Origin: Acidovorax sp. DW039 | GTDB lineage: Bacteria > Pseudomonadota > Gammaproteobacteria > Burkholderiales > Burkholderiaceae_C | Length of the DNA: 64,000 nt | Assembly (NCBI RefSeq): GCF_037101375.1 | Contig: NZ_AP029019.1 | Location: forward strand, 1 to 64,000 | Reading direction: 5' to 3' | Part shown: positions 28,625 through 37,080 of the stretch, piece by piece | How the letters are laid out: the number at the start of each line of letters is the position of its first letter | How positions within the stretch are numbered: the first letter of the stretch is position 1 | Translations under genes and position numbers: made by a program | Notes under the pieces: model-generated | Told to the model about the DNA's origin: nothing | What the model saw: the letters and a program-made list of their open reading frames with translations, nothing else | Databases searched by the model: none

Positions 28625-29661
28625 GCAAACTTGCTGAGCTCCGCATGCTTGGGCTTACAGGTACTGCAAGGTCCAAGAACCAGACCCACTACGTGTTCAC
28701 GGTACGTGATCGCATCATTGAACACGACAGCTTTACCAAGGCAGTGCGAGCTATTGCGTTAGCGCATGAAAGATGGACGCTCGCCAAGGTTCCAGGGGCG
28801 CTGCTGATCTATGGCCAGAGCGGCTGCGGAAAGTCAACTGTCCTTCGATACTACGTGCAGCAGTTCCCACGCCAATCCACTCCTCGCAAAACGATCATCC
28901 CCGTGCTGAGGGTGGTGGCGCCCGAGTCCCCCACAGTGCGTTCGTTCACGGAAGCAGTGCTTGTAGCTCTGGGCGACACGGCCGCTGCCCGTGGTTCCGC
29001 TGCCGTGAAAACCCAGCGCATCATCCATTTCGTGAAAGAGTGCGAGATTCAGCTGTTACTGATTGATGAATTCCATCATTTCTGCGACAGCAAGCGCCCT
29101 GAGTACCGGCGAGTGACCGACTGGCTGAAGAACCTCATCAACGAATGCGGTGTACCTGTCGTGCTCTTTGGTTTGCCACGGGCAATTTCTGCGCTGAATT
29201 CCAATGAACAACTCAGGCGTCGATTCTCTTCTCCCATACATCTTGCGGAGTTCGGATTCGCTACAGCCGAAGAACAACTCACCTTCAGAAGCGTTCTTCA
29301 ACACCTGCAGTCACTCATGCCCTACCAAGAGGGGCTGGATTTGAGCGATTCCGAGGTGGCAATGCGCTTTCACTTTGCCACCAATGGCTTGATCGACTAC
29401 GTAGTCAAAATCATTGATGAATTGGTGATTGCATCGGCTCGTAATCCGCACCCCACTGTGGACTACAACGCACTGCAACACGCATTCAAGGTCCAGGTTT
29501 GGGCGGATGTTCCTGATGCACTCAATCCATTCAACCCGGCCAACACACCGCGACGGCTGGACCAAGCAAACGAGCCATTCTCTATCTGGGATGACCCCAC
29601 TGCCTACACACTCAGCCAGCGCGCAAGAGCTGCAACCGGTTCAGGAAAGCGGAATAAATAA
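28621..29661 (+). CDS. tniB: TniB/TnsC-type AAA+ transposition ATPase
   Basis: Regulator ATPase that links target selection (TniQ/TnsD) to the TnsAB transposase. The 346-residue protein has Walker A GQSGCGKST (65-73) and Walker B LLLIDEFHHF, plus sensor motifs in PVVLFGLPRAISAL. Size and sequence match TniB/TnsC proteins. It starts at an ATGA overlap with tnsB and ends one base into the next tniQ start (TAATG), supporting tight co-expression. Nothing suggests inactivation. Confidence 0.92.
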   Translation: MSKLAELRMLGLTGTARSKNQTHYVFTVRDRIIEHDSFTKAVRAIALAHERWTLAKVPGALLIYGQSGCGKSTVLRYYVQQFPRQSTPRKTIIPVLRVVAPESPTVRSFTEAVLVALGDTAAARGSAAVKTQRIIHFVKECEIQLLLIDEFHHFCDSKRPEYRRVTDWLKNLINECGVPVVLFGLPRAISALNSNEQLRRRFSSPIHLAEFGFATAEEQLTFRSVLQHLQSLMPYQEGLDLSDSEVAMRFHFATNGLIDYVVKIIDELVIASARNPHPTVDYNALQHAFKVQVWADVPDALNPFNPANTPRRLDQANEPFSIWDDPTAYTLSQRARAATGSGKRNK

Positions 29662-30398
29662 TGGAGAGCAGCCTCCCCAACCTGTTGCTGACACCACCAC
29701 TGGAAGCAACAGAAAGCCTACGCGCCTACATGTACAAGGCGGCGTTAGTGAATGCATATCCACGTCTGTACGTTGGCAATGCTCTTGCACTCGCGCAGTG
29801 GTTTGTGAGTCTCGTTGAAAACCGAGACCATGAGCTAAGTCAGAAGCTCCGTGGTCGATTGACGCCGGAGCCGAAGACCAGTGGTAAAGCGTCTCTCTTC
29901 TACCTCGGGGAAGACCAGCTACCTTTGTCTGAGATGCGTATCAGTGCCCGCAACGTGTGTCCACACTGTCTATACGAGGAGCCGTGGTCTCGCGGTGAAT
30001 GGGAACTGAAGGCATACGTCGCGTGCGAGAAGCACGGCGTGCGTCTTCTGGAGAAATGCGATCAGTGCAAACGCAAGCTTTCTTGGGATCGAACTGAGCT
30101 CCTGCATTGCTTCTGTGGCCGATCGCTTACCGACATAGCAACGCAAGGAGCGCTGAGTTGGGAAACGAGGTGGTCCGTGCAGGTCGGGCTTTCGTTCCGT
30201 GAATCTATCAGTAGGGTCCATCGCCTGGCCTCGGATAGATGTATTGATCCCCCGATGCGTCTATTCAAGCTTTTGGAAATGGCCGATGTAATCCGGGCGG
30301 GGTATTACTTCGCAAGCCACTATGGGCACGGATCGTCACCCGCCCTCAAAAACAGCATGGGCCGTGGCAGGCTCACCATTCCTCTTGCTCAGACCTGA
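29661..30398 (+). CDS. tniQ: TniQ-family target-selection protein (short form)
   Basis: A 245-residue protein of the TniQ/TnsD family, which recruits the transposition ATPase to the target. It has the family's N-terminal opening LLLTPPLEATESLRAYMYK and zinc-binding motifs CPHCLYEEPW, CEKHGVRLLEKCDQC and a further CFCG. It is shorter than site-specific TnsD proteins, suggesting a general or mobile-DNA targeting mode, with the longer paralog downstream providing site recognition. The division of labour is inference from other two-TniQ elements. Confidence 0.85.
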   Translation: MESSLPNLLLTPPLEATESLRAYMYKAALVNAYPRLYVGNALALAQWFVSLVENRDHELSQKLRGRLTPEPKTSGKASLFYLGEDQLPLSEMRISARNVCPHCLYEEPWSRGEWELKAYVACEKHGVRLLEKCDQCKRKLSWDRTELLHCFCGRSLTDIATQGALSWETRWSVQVGLSFRESISRVHRLASDRCIDPPMRLFKLLEMADVIRAGYYFASHYGHGSSPALKNSMGRGRLTIPLAQT

Positions 30399-30424
30399 TC
30401 ATCAGCACATTGATCAAGCAACTT

Positions 30425-32200
30425 ATGAGCTGCTTACTGTTGCGTCCATCCCCGCTAGAGACCGAGGGCCCGAACAGCTATCGCATGAGGCTGGCTGATT
30501 CGAACATGCTGCCGTTCAGCGCGATTGAGCAGGAGGACATGTATGGAACTGAGGACGACACCACCGCCACGCAGCCTTTTTTGCGATGGATCTGTATGCA
30601 AGACACAGCCGTGTGGCTCCATCGCAGAGCGCGCTGGTGTCCGCGATGCCTGGGCGATCATGGCTTTGGGCGTGTAGGGTGGGAGCTGCTTTTTGCCGAC
30701 GCGTGCACCACCTGCGGAAGCTGGCTCGTGGACGTTTGCCACCAATGCGGCGTCCCAGTCACGTGGTGCCGGCCATCCATGACACGCTGCCGATGCAACG
30801 CCAATCTCTGTGACGCTCCATCGAGTGCCGCGCCCCAAGCAGTTGTTCGATTGAGTCAATCCATGGAACAGCTGGTACTAGGCCTTCCGGAAACGGAAAT
30901 ACCGGAACTCAAGAGGCTATCCCCGCTGCAATGCAGCAGATTGGTCCGATTGCTTGGCGTTTACGGCTCTTCCCAACATGCCCGGGCGCCGCAGAAAATT
31001 GCTACAGCAGAAGCTCTCAACATCTCCTGGACGGTGAGCACTGTCGCGGCAGAAATCTTGGCGTCATGGCCTGCTGGGCTTCACCACATGCTGGATCGCC
31101 AAAGCAAACTGGCTGCGGGCCAAGCGAACTCAGGACGATTGCCTGGTGTCTTTGGTGGGTTCTACCGAGCGCTGTACGGGGCCTTCAAGGATCCCAAGTT
31201 TGACTGGGTGCGCACGGCATTCGAGGACTACATCGCGGGTCACTGGTCCGGCGCGATGGGACGACGAAACCTTCGGATGCCTGATTCTCTGTGGTCAAGG
31301 TTGAACTGGGTACCGATCTCAGCGGCCGCTTCGCAGACTGGTCTATCCAAACGGCGGATTCTGGAACTGATAGAGCAGAACGAGCTGCAGTCGACACGGC
31401 GAACCACAGCAGCCGGACGCAAGTTTGTGATGATTCGTCAGTCAGATATCCAGACCTTGGCCAGCGTTGCAACCGAAGACATCTGCCTGGAGGAAGCATC
31501 TTCGGTTTTGGGATTGAAACGTCAACGGTTAAGCAGGTTGTTGCCGTATCTTTGTACTGACGCCAAGAAGTCGGCCTTGCATGGTGGACCGTGGCTTATT
31601 CCAAGGCATTGGGTCAAAACGTGGACCGACAGGCTCAACGAATTGATCAGCTACGACTCGATACCGTCGTGGGCAACTTCATTGGATCAAGTGTTGCGCT
31701 ATGGGCCCCTGGATGAGCGGCGAGTCTGTGCTTTATTAAGTGATGTCGAAGCTCAAGTCTTCCAACCCATCGGCCATCACACCGATTCAGTTGGCTTGGC
31801 AGGGCTTCTGTTCCATCGTGATCAACTGCTCGAAAGATATGGCGGCCAGACGAGCTCCATCTTGTCCATCCCCGACGTCGCTGTCCGACTGGGTGTGAAG
31901 CAGGAGGTGGCATATGCACTGGTGAACCTCGGCCTCCTGGAAACCGAGATTTACACCTGCGGTCGGCGACAGGCTCAAGGCGTTAACGTGCGAGCGTTGG
32001 CTACGTTTCACGAAACCTATGTATTTGCGGTAGATCTGGCGAAGTCCTTGGGCCGCTCACCTCGCGCCGTCATTGCAGCGCTTGCCTCAGACGGAATTGA
32101 GCCTGTAGCGAGTCGCACTGTAGGCAACTGCAGACAAACCCTCTACCGACGTGAAGGTTTGAAAGGTATTTCATGGCTCGCAGGCGTGAAAACCACATAA
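30425..32200 (+). CDS. TnsD-like long TniQ protein with extra helix-turn-helix domains
   Basis: A 591-residue protein. The N-terminal 140 residues are a TniQ domain (LLLRPSPLETEGPNSYRMRL, WCPRCLGDHGFG, CTTCGSWLVDVCHQCG, then CRCN). The rest contains repeated helix-turn-helix-like units, for example ISAAASQTGLSKRRILELIE, CLEEASSVLGLKRQRLSRL and SIPDVAVRLGVKQEVAYAL, fitting sequence-specific recognition of an attachment site. A TTG at 30410 also opens the frame; ATG 30425 is used. The site it recognises may be near the element end but was not found. Confidence 0.82.
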   Translation: MSCLLLRPSPLETEGPNSYRMRLADSNMLPFSAIEQEDMYGTEDDTTATQPFLRWICMQDTAVWLHRRARWCPRCLGDHGFGRVGWELLFADACTTCGSWLVDVCHQCGVPVTWCRPSMTRCRCNANLCDAPSSAAPQAVVRLSQSMEQLVLGLPETEIPELKRLSPLQCSRLVRLLGVYGSSQHARAPQKIATAEALNISWTVSTVAAEILASWPAGLHHMLDRQSKLAAGQANSGRLPGVFGGFYRALYGAFKDPKFDWVRTAFEDYIAGHWSGAMGRRNLRMPDSLWSRLNWVPISAAASQTGLSKRRILELIEQNELQSTRRTTAAGRKFVMIRQSDIQTLASVATEDICLEEASSVLGLKRQRLSRLLPYLCTDAKKSALHGGPWLIPRHWVKTWTDRLNELISYDSIPSWATSLDQVLRYGPLDERRVCALLSDVEAQVFQPIGHHTDSVGLAGLLFHRDQLLERYGGQTSSILSIPDVAVRLGVKQEVAYALVNLGLLETEIYTCGRRQAQGVNVRALATFHETYVFAVDLAKSLGRSPRAVIAALASDGIEPVASRTVGNCRQTLYRREGLKGISWLAGVKTT

Positions 32201-32224
32201 GCAGTTGCTAATTTTTTGGTCCGG

Positions 32225-32245
32225 AGTCAATGCTAGCCATTGACT
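32225..32245. repeat. Eight-base inverted repeat between convergent genes
   Basis: AGTCAATG and CATTGACT separated by CTAGC. It lies between the TnsD-like gene and the convergent lipoprotein gene, just where a two-way terminator would be expected, but no T run follows on either strand. Confidence 0.35.
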
Positions 32246-32699
32246 AATCACACTGATTCGGGCGTAACCGAAGTTCCTTAATGGCTTCGATAGCTTCAAC
32301 TTCCCCTTTTTCTTCCAAGTACGTCATTCCAGATATCGGCGCAATAATCAAATATTGCCTAACGAAGTAATTTTTGCCTGGCAATACTTTAAGGGTTATT
32401 GAGTTTTTTCCAATAGCCGTCGATGTCGATATTTTGTATTCTTGGCCTCCGGGAATTTCTTTGTAGATAAAAGTTTTTCCAGAAACCGTACCAATACACT
32501 CTTCCTCAACCCAGACTTGTCTAGCACGAGCTGCACCTATAACTCCATCCCTGTACACATAAATTCCAGATTTATTTTCCGATGGAGCTTTGAACTGCTT
32601 TGCGTCAGCTTCCGCTTCTTTAGAAGAAAAATTTACCGTAGTACAGGCGGATAGAGTCAACGAAAAAAATAATGCAAGACACAACTTCCAGCCATTCAT
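32244..32699 (-). CDS. DUF2846-like lipoprotein
   Basis: A 151-residue exported lipoprotein. It begins with a signal peptide (MNGWKLCLALFFSLTLSAC) whose lipobox LSAC gives lipidation of the cysteine. The mature part (KSGIYVYRDG, GGQEYKISTSTAIGKNSITL, NYFVRQYL) resembles small DUF2846 lipoproteins of unknown function. Its DNA is distinctly more AT-rich than its neighbours, indicating separate acquisition. It is convergent with the TnsD-like gene and probably cargo. Confidence 0.7.
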   Translation of the reverse strand: MNGWKLCLALFFSLTLSACTTVNFSSKEAEADAKQFKAPSENKSGIYVYRDGVIGAARARQVWVEEECIGTVSGKTFIYKEIPGGQEYKISTSTAIGKNSITLKVLPGKNYFVRQYLIIAPISGMTYLEEKGEVEAIEAIKELRLRPNQCD

Positions 32700-32902
32700 G
32701 CTTATCGTCCCTATGAATTCTCAAGAATGTCAACAGATTGCAAAAAACCAGTAGACTATACACTAAAATATTTCAGACTGTTACACCTCATGGAGATGGG
32801 CCCCCAGCCAGTTGCGAGGGAGGTGCCATAGCGAAGCGCAAGCCGATGGCGTCAGGAATGCAGACGAGGCGAGTGCAGTCGGAGAGATGCGGAGAAAACC
32901 TA

Positions 32903-33385
32903 ATGAAATTTCCTTGGCAAAAAGCAGCACCTGAACCAAAGGTTTTGGACGATGAAGCGATCCGACAAGCGTTAGAGCACAAACTGCTTGAGTACGCGTG
33001 TCGTTATCAAGAGCAAAAAGGCATAGGGACGCTTCTAGGCCCAGGCGCTGAGTGTCCCGACCTGTATATCCGTATCAACGGTGGACTGCCAATTGCCTAC
33101 ATACACGAGTGGCGACTTAATCGCAGCAGCAGAACCGCAATTGTTGGACACTTTGCCGTTGAAAAGGATCTCGTGGGTAAGGGCTTCGGCGAAGCCCTCG
33201 CGCGTGGTTTCGCTACGGCAGTTTGCCGAGAGTTCGGTGTGGAGAAAATAGTCTTCAGTGAACGCAAGTACTCGAAGGCATACGAACAGCTCTTCAAACG
33301 TCTAGGCGCACAACCACAGGAACGCAGGGAATACCCGGGCTGTCCAGATTGGGTATGGACAATTTCAGACGGTGACGCCGTTTGA
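32903..33385 (+). CDS. GNAT-like N-acetyltransferase
   Basis: A 160-residue protein. The central part (AIVGHFAVEKDLVGKGFGEALARGFATAV) shows the GNAT strand-helix with a GxGxG/A-type acetyl-CoA loop; YSKAYEQLFKRLGAQ fits the C-terminal GNAT helix and strand. The open frame extends to 32738, but the ATG at 32903 has GGAG nine bases before it and begins MKFPWQKA. It is alone on its strand. The substrate is unknown; a toxin-type GNAT is possible but there is no antitoxin partner. Confidence 0.65.
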   Translation: MKFPWQKAAPEPKVLDDEAIRQALEHKLLEYACRYQEQKGIGTLLGPGAECPDLYIRINGGLPIAYIHEWRLNRSSRTAIVGHFAVEKDLVGKGFGEALARGFATAVCREFGVEKIVFSERKYSKAYEQLFKRLGAQPQERREYPGCPDWVWTISDGDAV

Positions 33386-33665
33386 GCGATGCCGCAGATT
33401 GCACTGGCTCCAAATTTTTGTCTTCGGCTGCCTAGCAATTAAGCCGCTGTTCAACAGGTTAGCTTTTCAGAGAAGGCTGGCCTTAGGTTCGGAGAAATCC
33501 TAGACCCTTGAGTCGGTTGCGCTAGTGCTCAGCGGCGGGCTCACGATTCAGTCATGCGATGGCTTCAGGCTGCTACGCAGATGACTGCGTAACCTCCAAG
33601 ATCGAACTTCCGGCATTTAGTATTCAGCGTCTGGTGGAATACACCGGCACTGCTACATTCGCGCG

Positions 33666-35027
33666 ATGAATGAGAAGACTGTGCGAGATTCAGCGCCCAA
33701 GTACCAAGCAGAGGAATTGGCGACCACAACCCCAGGAGCCACCCCGACGAAGCGACGCCGTCCCAAATCGCCAGAACTGGCGCTCCTCAGCCACCCGCAA
33801 CTGAAGTTGGAGCGGCCCCTTTCCCTTTTTGGGGGATTGCCAGTGAGCATGTCCTCGTCGCTCGCGCTAGGGCCTGAAACGCTCCTTCGGGTGACGACTG
33901 GCGCTGGGATTATTGATTGGCTCCGCAAGGAAGCGCCGGGGCAGGTTTCTTTAATGCGCAAGCTCGCCTATGTGGCAAGAAAAGAGCACACGCTTTCGCC
34001 AGGACTGAGGAGGCTAGTCCTTACGGAATTTGCACCACTCTTCAAGGTGCTTCCGAAAGCCGAAATTGAAAGGTCACTCGATGATTCGGAGTACACCATT
34101 TCAACACCAAGCTCTCCTTGGGAGCTCTTTCTTGGAGGCCTGCGAGCAAGCGGTAGCCGACAGCTCGCTGACCCTCTTGTACAACTCTGCCATTGGATGA
34201 TGGCGTGTGATGAACATGCTTTCTACATCGAGAACCTAATGCGCTCAGGGCAGACCGCTGCAGCCGAAACCCACCTTGTTCCGTTGATCGGTCAATCACT
34301 TAAAGCATGGATTGATCTAAATCCCAAGCTGGCCATACAAGCAGTCGCAGCGATAGAGATTCCCTTGATGGCGCTTGCAAGGCTGGAATACGAACTGGTT
34401 GAAGCTGAAGCGAAGCCAGGTACGGAGATTCGGTCTTCCGTGATGCAGCTGCTTGACCATACTGCCCGCCCCATCGGGCATTGGCTCCGTGACGTCTGCT
34501 CATTCGCAGACTGCCGAAACCTTGGGGAGTTGAGCACCGCCTTACTGCGCTGTGGAGCGAAATATCGCGGTAGCGCTGTAAGTCACGAGCGACTTAAAAA
34601 GTGGGCGCGCTCGAAGGAAGTGGCGATGCCTCCGCAAGCAGTGAGTGCAGTCCTGATGGCGGTATCGTCAACGTCTAAACGAGACATGCTTAGGGACAGA
34701 TTTGGGGTAGCCCGCCTTCTGACTTTTCTCTGCGACCTCGTCCTTTCATCTACGGTTGGGGCTGCCCCTGCATGGAAAGACGCACAGAACCAGATAAGAA
34801 GCAGGTATGAGCAGGCTTTTCAGAATCAGGCTGCGCTCTTCGCGCAGCGCCGTTCACCATGTCTAGTCCAAGCGTTTGCGCTTTGCCGCAGCCTCTTGCT
34901 TTTGAAGATGGGCGTCTACTCGCGTCGAAAACGAATTCGCTGGCGTCTTACCATCATTGGCCTCCGATTCTTTCTTCATGATTCTCGACGCTGCTTCGCG
35001 CGTGATAGGTGTTGGCTTGCGATTTGA
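33666..35027 (+). CDS. Unrecognised protein, possibly with an altered C-terminus
   Basis: A 453-residue protein of no family I recognise. The first 40 residues are basic and threonine/proline-rich (PGATPTKRRRPK). The middle (about 60-380) is helical and hydrophilic with no membrane segment or clear motif. The last 55 or so residues are unusually rich in arginine and cysteine and lie exactly antisense to a convincing small gene (34863-35030). They may therefore be a frameshift tail rather than the native end. It looks like cargo of the island. Confidence 0.5.
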   Translation: MNEKTVRDSAPKYQAEELATTTPGATPTKRRRPKSPELALLSHPQLKLERPLSLFGGLPVSMSSSLALGPETLLRVTTGAGIIDWLRKEAPGQVSLMRKLAYVARKEHTLSPGLRRLVLTEFAPLFKVLPKAEIERSLDDSEYTISTPSSPWELFLGGLRASGSRQLADPLVQLCHWMMACDEHAFYIENLMRSGQTAAAETHLVPLIGQSLKAWIDLNPKLAIQAVAAIEIPLMALARLEYELVEAEAKPGTEIRSSVMQLLDHTARPIGHWLRDVCSFADCRNLGELSTALLRCGAKYRGSAVSHERLKKWARSKEVAMPPQAVSAVLMAVSSTSKRDMLRDRFGVARLLTFLCDLVLSSTVGAAPAWKDAQNQIRSRYEQAFQNQAALFAQRRSPCLVQAFALCRSLLLLKMGVYSRRKRIRWRLTIIGLRFFLHDSRRCFARDRCWLAI

Positions 35028-35030
35028 CAT
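34863..35030 (-). CDS. Small hydrophilic protein, SMP-like
   Basis: A 55-residue frame starting at ATG 35030 with AGAGG eight bases before. It begins MSNRKPTPITREAASRI and continues with a lysine/alanine-rich polar sequence. This closely follows the pattern of small bacterial seed-maturation-protein-like genes (MSNKP-T-P-...AAxRIQSA...) common on plasmids and islands; the comparison is from memory. It overlaps the 3' end of the plus-strand gene completely antisense, so one of the two is probably misread. Confidence 0.5.
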   Translation of the reverse strand: MSNRKPTPITREAASRIMKKESEANDGKTPANSFSTRVDAHLQKQEAAAKRKRLD

Positions 35031-35333
35031 GGGTACTACCTCTAAAAATTGCCCTGCACCGCGCAGAGCAGACTAGAAGTTTCAAGCGTGGACCACTGAG
35101 CAGGGATACCGCCACATAGAAACTCTGCACGCACTACCATGGCAACGAACGAGGACATACGTAAATGCTGTCGAGTCCTTGAGGGTGATGAGGCCCAAGC
35201 CCGATTTCACTGGGGTGAGGCAAAAGAACCGCACCCCAGCAAGCCGCGCACCACGGGTTGAAGATCACGCACAGCTTGCTCATTTCTTGCCCATGAGCTT
35301 TCCGTCTTCTAGGATGCCTTCAGAGGTATCACT

Positions 35334-35786
35334 ATGGCCATTCTGTTTCTAGACTTTGATGGGGTCTTGCATCCCGAACATTGCCACGAGTCCAAGCATT
35401 TCTGTTGCCTACCGGTTCTGGAGGACGCCCTCCGGAAAATGCCCGAGTGGCAGGTAGTGATTACCAGCACCTGGCGGCTGCAAAAGCCGCTAGATCAACT
35501 GCGTGAGCGGTTTTCTACGGACATCGCTGCCAGAGTGATAGGTGACACACCACGCTTCAATACTCTGGTTGATGTTCCTTCTACCCTTGTGAGCTACGAG
35601 CGGGAGGCCGAGTGTCACGCCTGGCTCAAAGCAAACGACTTGTCCTATCTACCTTGGCTGGCCTTGGATGACCGCTCATGGTTGTTCCGGCCATTTTGCA
35701 AATCGCTGTTCTTGGTGGATGGAAAAACGGGACTCACCGCCACGGCCGCAGAGCGATTGAATGAGAAGGTCCGCCAGTTGCTCTGA
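35334..35786 (+). CDS. HAD-like phosphatase, Swiss-Army-Knife RNA-repair type
   Basis: A 150-residue compact HAD protein with motif I FLDFDGVLHP, motif II VVITSTWRL and motif IV LALDDRSW, but no cap domain. This form matches the HAD domain described in bacterial Swiss Army Knife RNA-repair proteins, often carried alone in mobile regions. AGAGG precedes the ATG by eight bases. A second member of the family is encoded at 36040-36618 next to an antitoxin-like gene. Phosphate removal from RNA ends is a possible role, not shown by the sequence. Confidence 0.75.
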   Translation: MAILFLDFDGVLHPEHCHESKHFCCLPVLEDALRKMPEWQVVITSTWRLQKPLDQLRERFSTDIAARVIGDTPRFNTLVDVPSTLVSYEREAECHAWLKANDLSYLPWLALDDRSWLFRPFCKSLFLVDGKTGLTATAAERLNEKVRQLL

Positions 35787-35803
35787 GCTGTAGCGCAGGT
35801 CGT

Positions 35804-35992
35804 TTGACAAGCAACTTAACTATCGTTTTTGGACCTGATTGTGTTGCTGCTGTGAACGGGGAGGCGATGCTGATTCGCAAGACCCGTTACCGGGGCTTGT
35901 ACATGCGCTTGGTAGATAACATGCGCATGCTATGGGCCAAGCAGTGGCTCCTCGTATGCGAAGCTGCCCCCCAGGATTTGCAGCAGGGATGA
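35804..35992 (+). CDS. Small hypothetical protein
   Basis: A 62-residue frame starting with TTG, 18 bases after the HAD gene. The sequence NLTIVFGPDCVAAVNGEAMLIRKTRYRGL has no recognised domain. It might be co-transcribed with the HAD gene. Support comes only from position and codon usage similar to its neighbour; it may not be real. Confidence 0.35.
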   Translation: MTSNLTIVFGPDCVAAVNGEAMLIRKTRYRGLYMRLVDNMRMLWAKQWLLVCEAAPQDLQQG

Positions 35993-36039
35993 CGGGCTAA
36001 GTTTCAGCCCGTCGTGACTTAAGTCGACCCGCCGGAGCG

Positions 36040-36618
36040 TTATTGTTTAGCCAACGCCGCATGACAACGCTGCAGCTTTTCTCTGAGTTCTCTCTGAACC
36101 TTCGGATCTGACAGCCCTGTTCTCCCCTCGCAAGCGATCAGATTCTGCCTTGATGCATCTGGCCAGTCCTCCACGTCGTCATCCAGAGCAAGCCACTGCC
36201 GTGGTTTCCTGCGCCGTGCATCCTCTTGCACCTGCACGCCCCGTGACATGTTTCGGAACATGGACTGGTTCCATGGGTCTACGCCATGCACCCGCTTGTG
36301 GTACGTCCCGCCAATGAAGCGGGTGCGCAAGGAGGATGGAAGCCGCTTGAGGGTTGCGCTGTAGCCTGGCCGGATACACCAGGTACTGCTGAGCACCAAA
36401 GCCACCTCTGGGTAGGGCTCAAGGGCGGCCTCCAGAATCGGCACCCATTCAAACAAGACGTGCCCCGCTGCTTCGTATGGGCTCATGAAGATCCCTTTGC
36501 TGGGATGCCACAGCACTTTCTCGTGGTGCACCACACCATCCAGGTCTAGGTACAACACCACGTCGGCACTGCGTGGTGGGGAAGCTGGGAGGTAGGGAGA
36601 AGAGCCGGTGCTGTTCAC
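36040..36618 (-). CDS. HAD-like hydrolase coupled to an Xre/MbcA-type gene
   Basis: A 192-residue HAD protein with motif I YLDLDGVVHHEK, motif II LVLSSTWCIRPGY and motif IV WLALDDDVEDW, again of the compact RNA-repair type. The frame is open to 36744, but GTG 36618 overlaps the stop of the preceding antitoxin-like gene as GTGA, the classic coupling of toxin-antitoxin pairs. Partners of such antitoxins are normally RES-domain NADases; no RES gene is present, so this HAD enzyme occupies the toxin position. Whether it is toxic is unknown. Confidence 0.75.
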   Translation of the reverse strand: MNSTGSSPYLPASPPRSADVVLYLDLDGVVHHEKVLWHPSKGIFMSPYEAAGHVLFEWVPILEAALEPYPEVALVLSSTWCIRPGYSATLKRLPSSLRTRFIGGTYHKRVHGVDPWNQSMFRNMSRGVQVQEDARRRKPRQWLALDDDVEDWPDASRQNLIACEGRTGLSDPKVQRELREKLQRCHAALAKQ

Positions 36619-36980
36619 AGCTGCCAAGCCCCTTGAGGAGCTTCCATGCTCTGCAGGTATGCCAGGACAGCCCTCATGCCTTCTTCGGTCTGCATGAGCG
36701 AGGCTGGGGTTCCTGCAAGTGCTGTGTTGTGCGAGGCCATCCACCGTTTTCCGGCCTGTTCGTCCAAACCCACGTTGGCCGCCAACGCTTGGTGCAGTTT
36801 GATCAGTGTAATGGCCCGTTGGCCAGCAGGTGTGTCTGCCCGGAGAAGTTCGACGCCTGCTTCCATGGCGGAGATCGCTTGTGCATCAAGGTGCAGCACT
36901 TGGGCGAGTTCGGCATGGGTCAAGCCCAGCTGCTCGCCCGCTCTCAAAGCGCCTTTGCTCAAGACTTGGTCACTTGTCAT
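36615..36980 (-). CDS. Xre/MbcA/ParS-type antitoxin-like protein
   Basis: A 121-residue protein with an N-terminal Xre helix-turn-helix (LGLTHAELAQVLHLDAQAISAME) and a C-terminal toxin-binding-like domain (DEQAGKRWMASHNTALAGTPASLM, then GMRAVLAYL), the DUF2384-type end of MbcA/ParS antitoxins. The frame reaches 37034; ATG 36980 (MTSDQVLSKG) is chosen as giving the usual length. It heads a two-gene operon with the HAD hydrolase and is divergent from the secreted nuclease gene, so it may repress both. Confidence 0.75.
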   Translation of the reverse strand: MTSDQVLSKGALRAGEQLGLTHAELAQVLHLDAQAISAMEAGVELLRADTPAGQRAITLIKLHQALAANVGLDEQAGKRWMASHNTALAGTPASLMQTEEGMRAVLAYLQSMEAPQGAWQL

Positions 36981-37080
36981 ACGGATGCACTCGCTTTTCA
37001 CCCCCGTCCGTACCAGTGTATCCACCCGTTTCAAATTGGGAAGGTGGTCAAATCAGCGCCCCTTTGAAACCCGAGACCCT

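Noticed and set aside
33386..33490. attC-like pattern after the acetyltransferase gene (GCCTAGC ... GTTAGC)
   Set aside because: The core sites do not match RYYYAAC/GTTRRRY and no integron integrase is present.
35140..35262. 40-codon plus-strand frame starting MATNEDIRK
   Set aside because: Short, no ribosome site and no recognisable homologue; cannot be supported.
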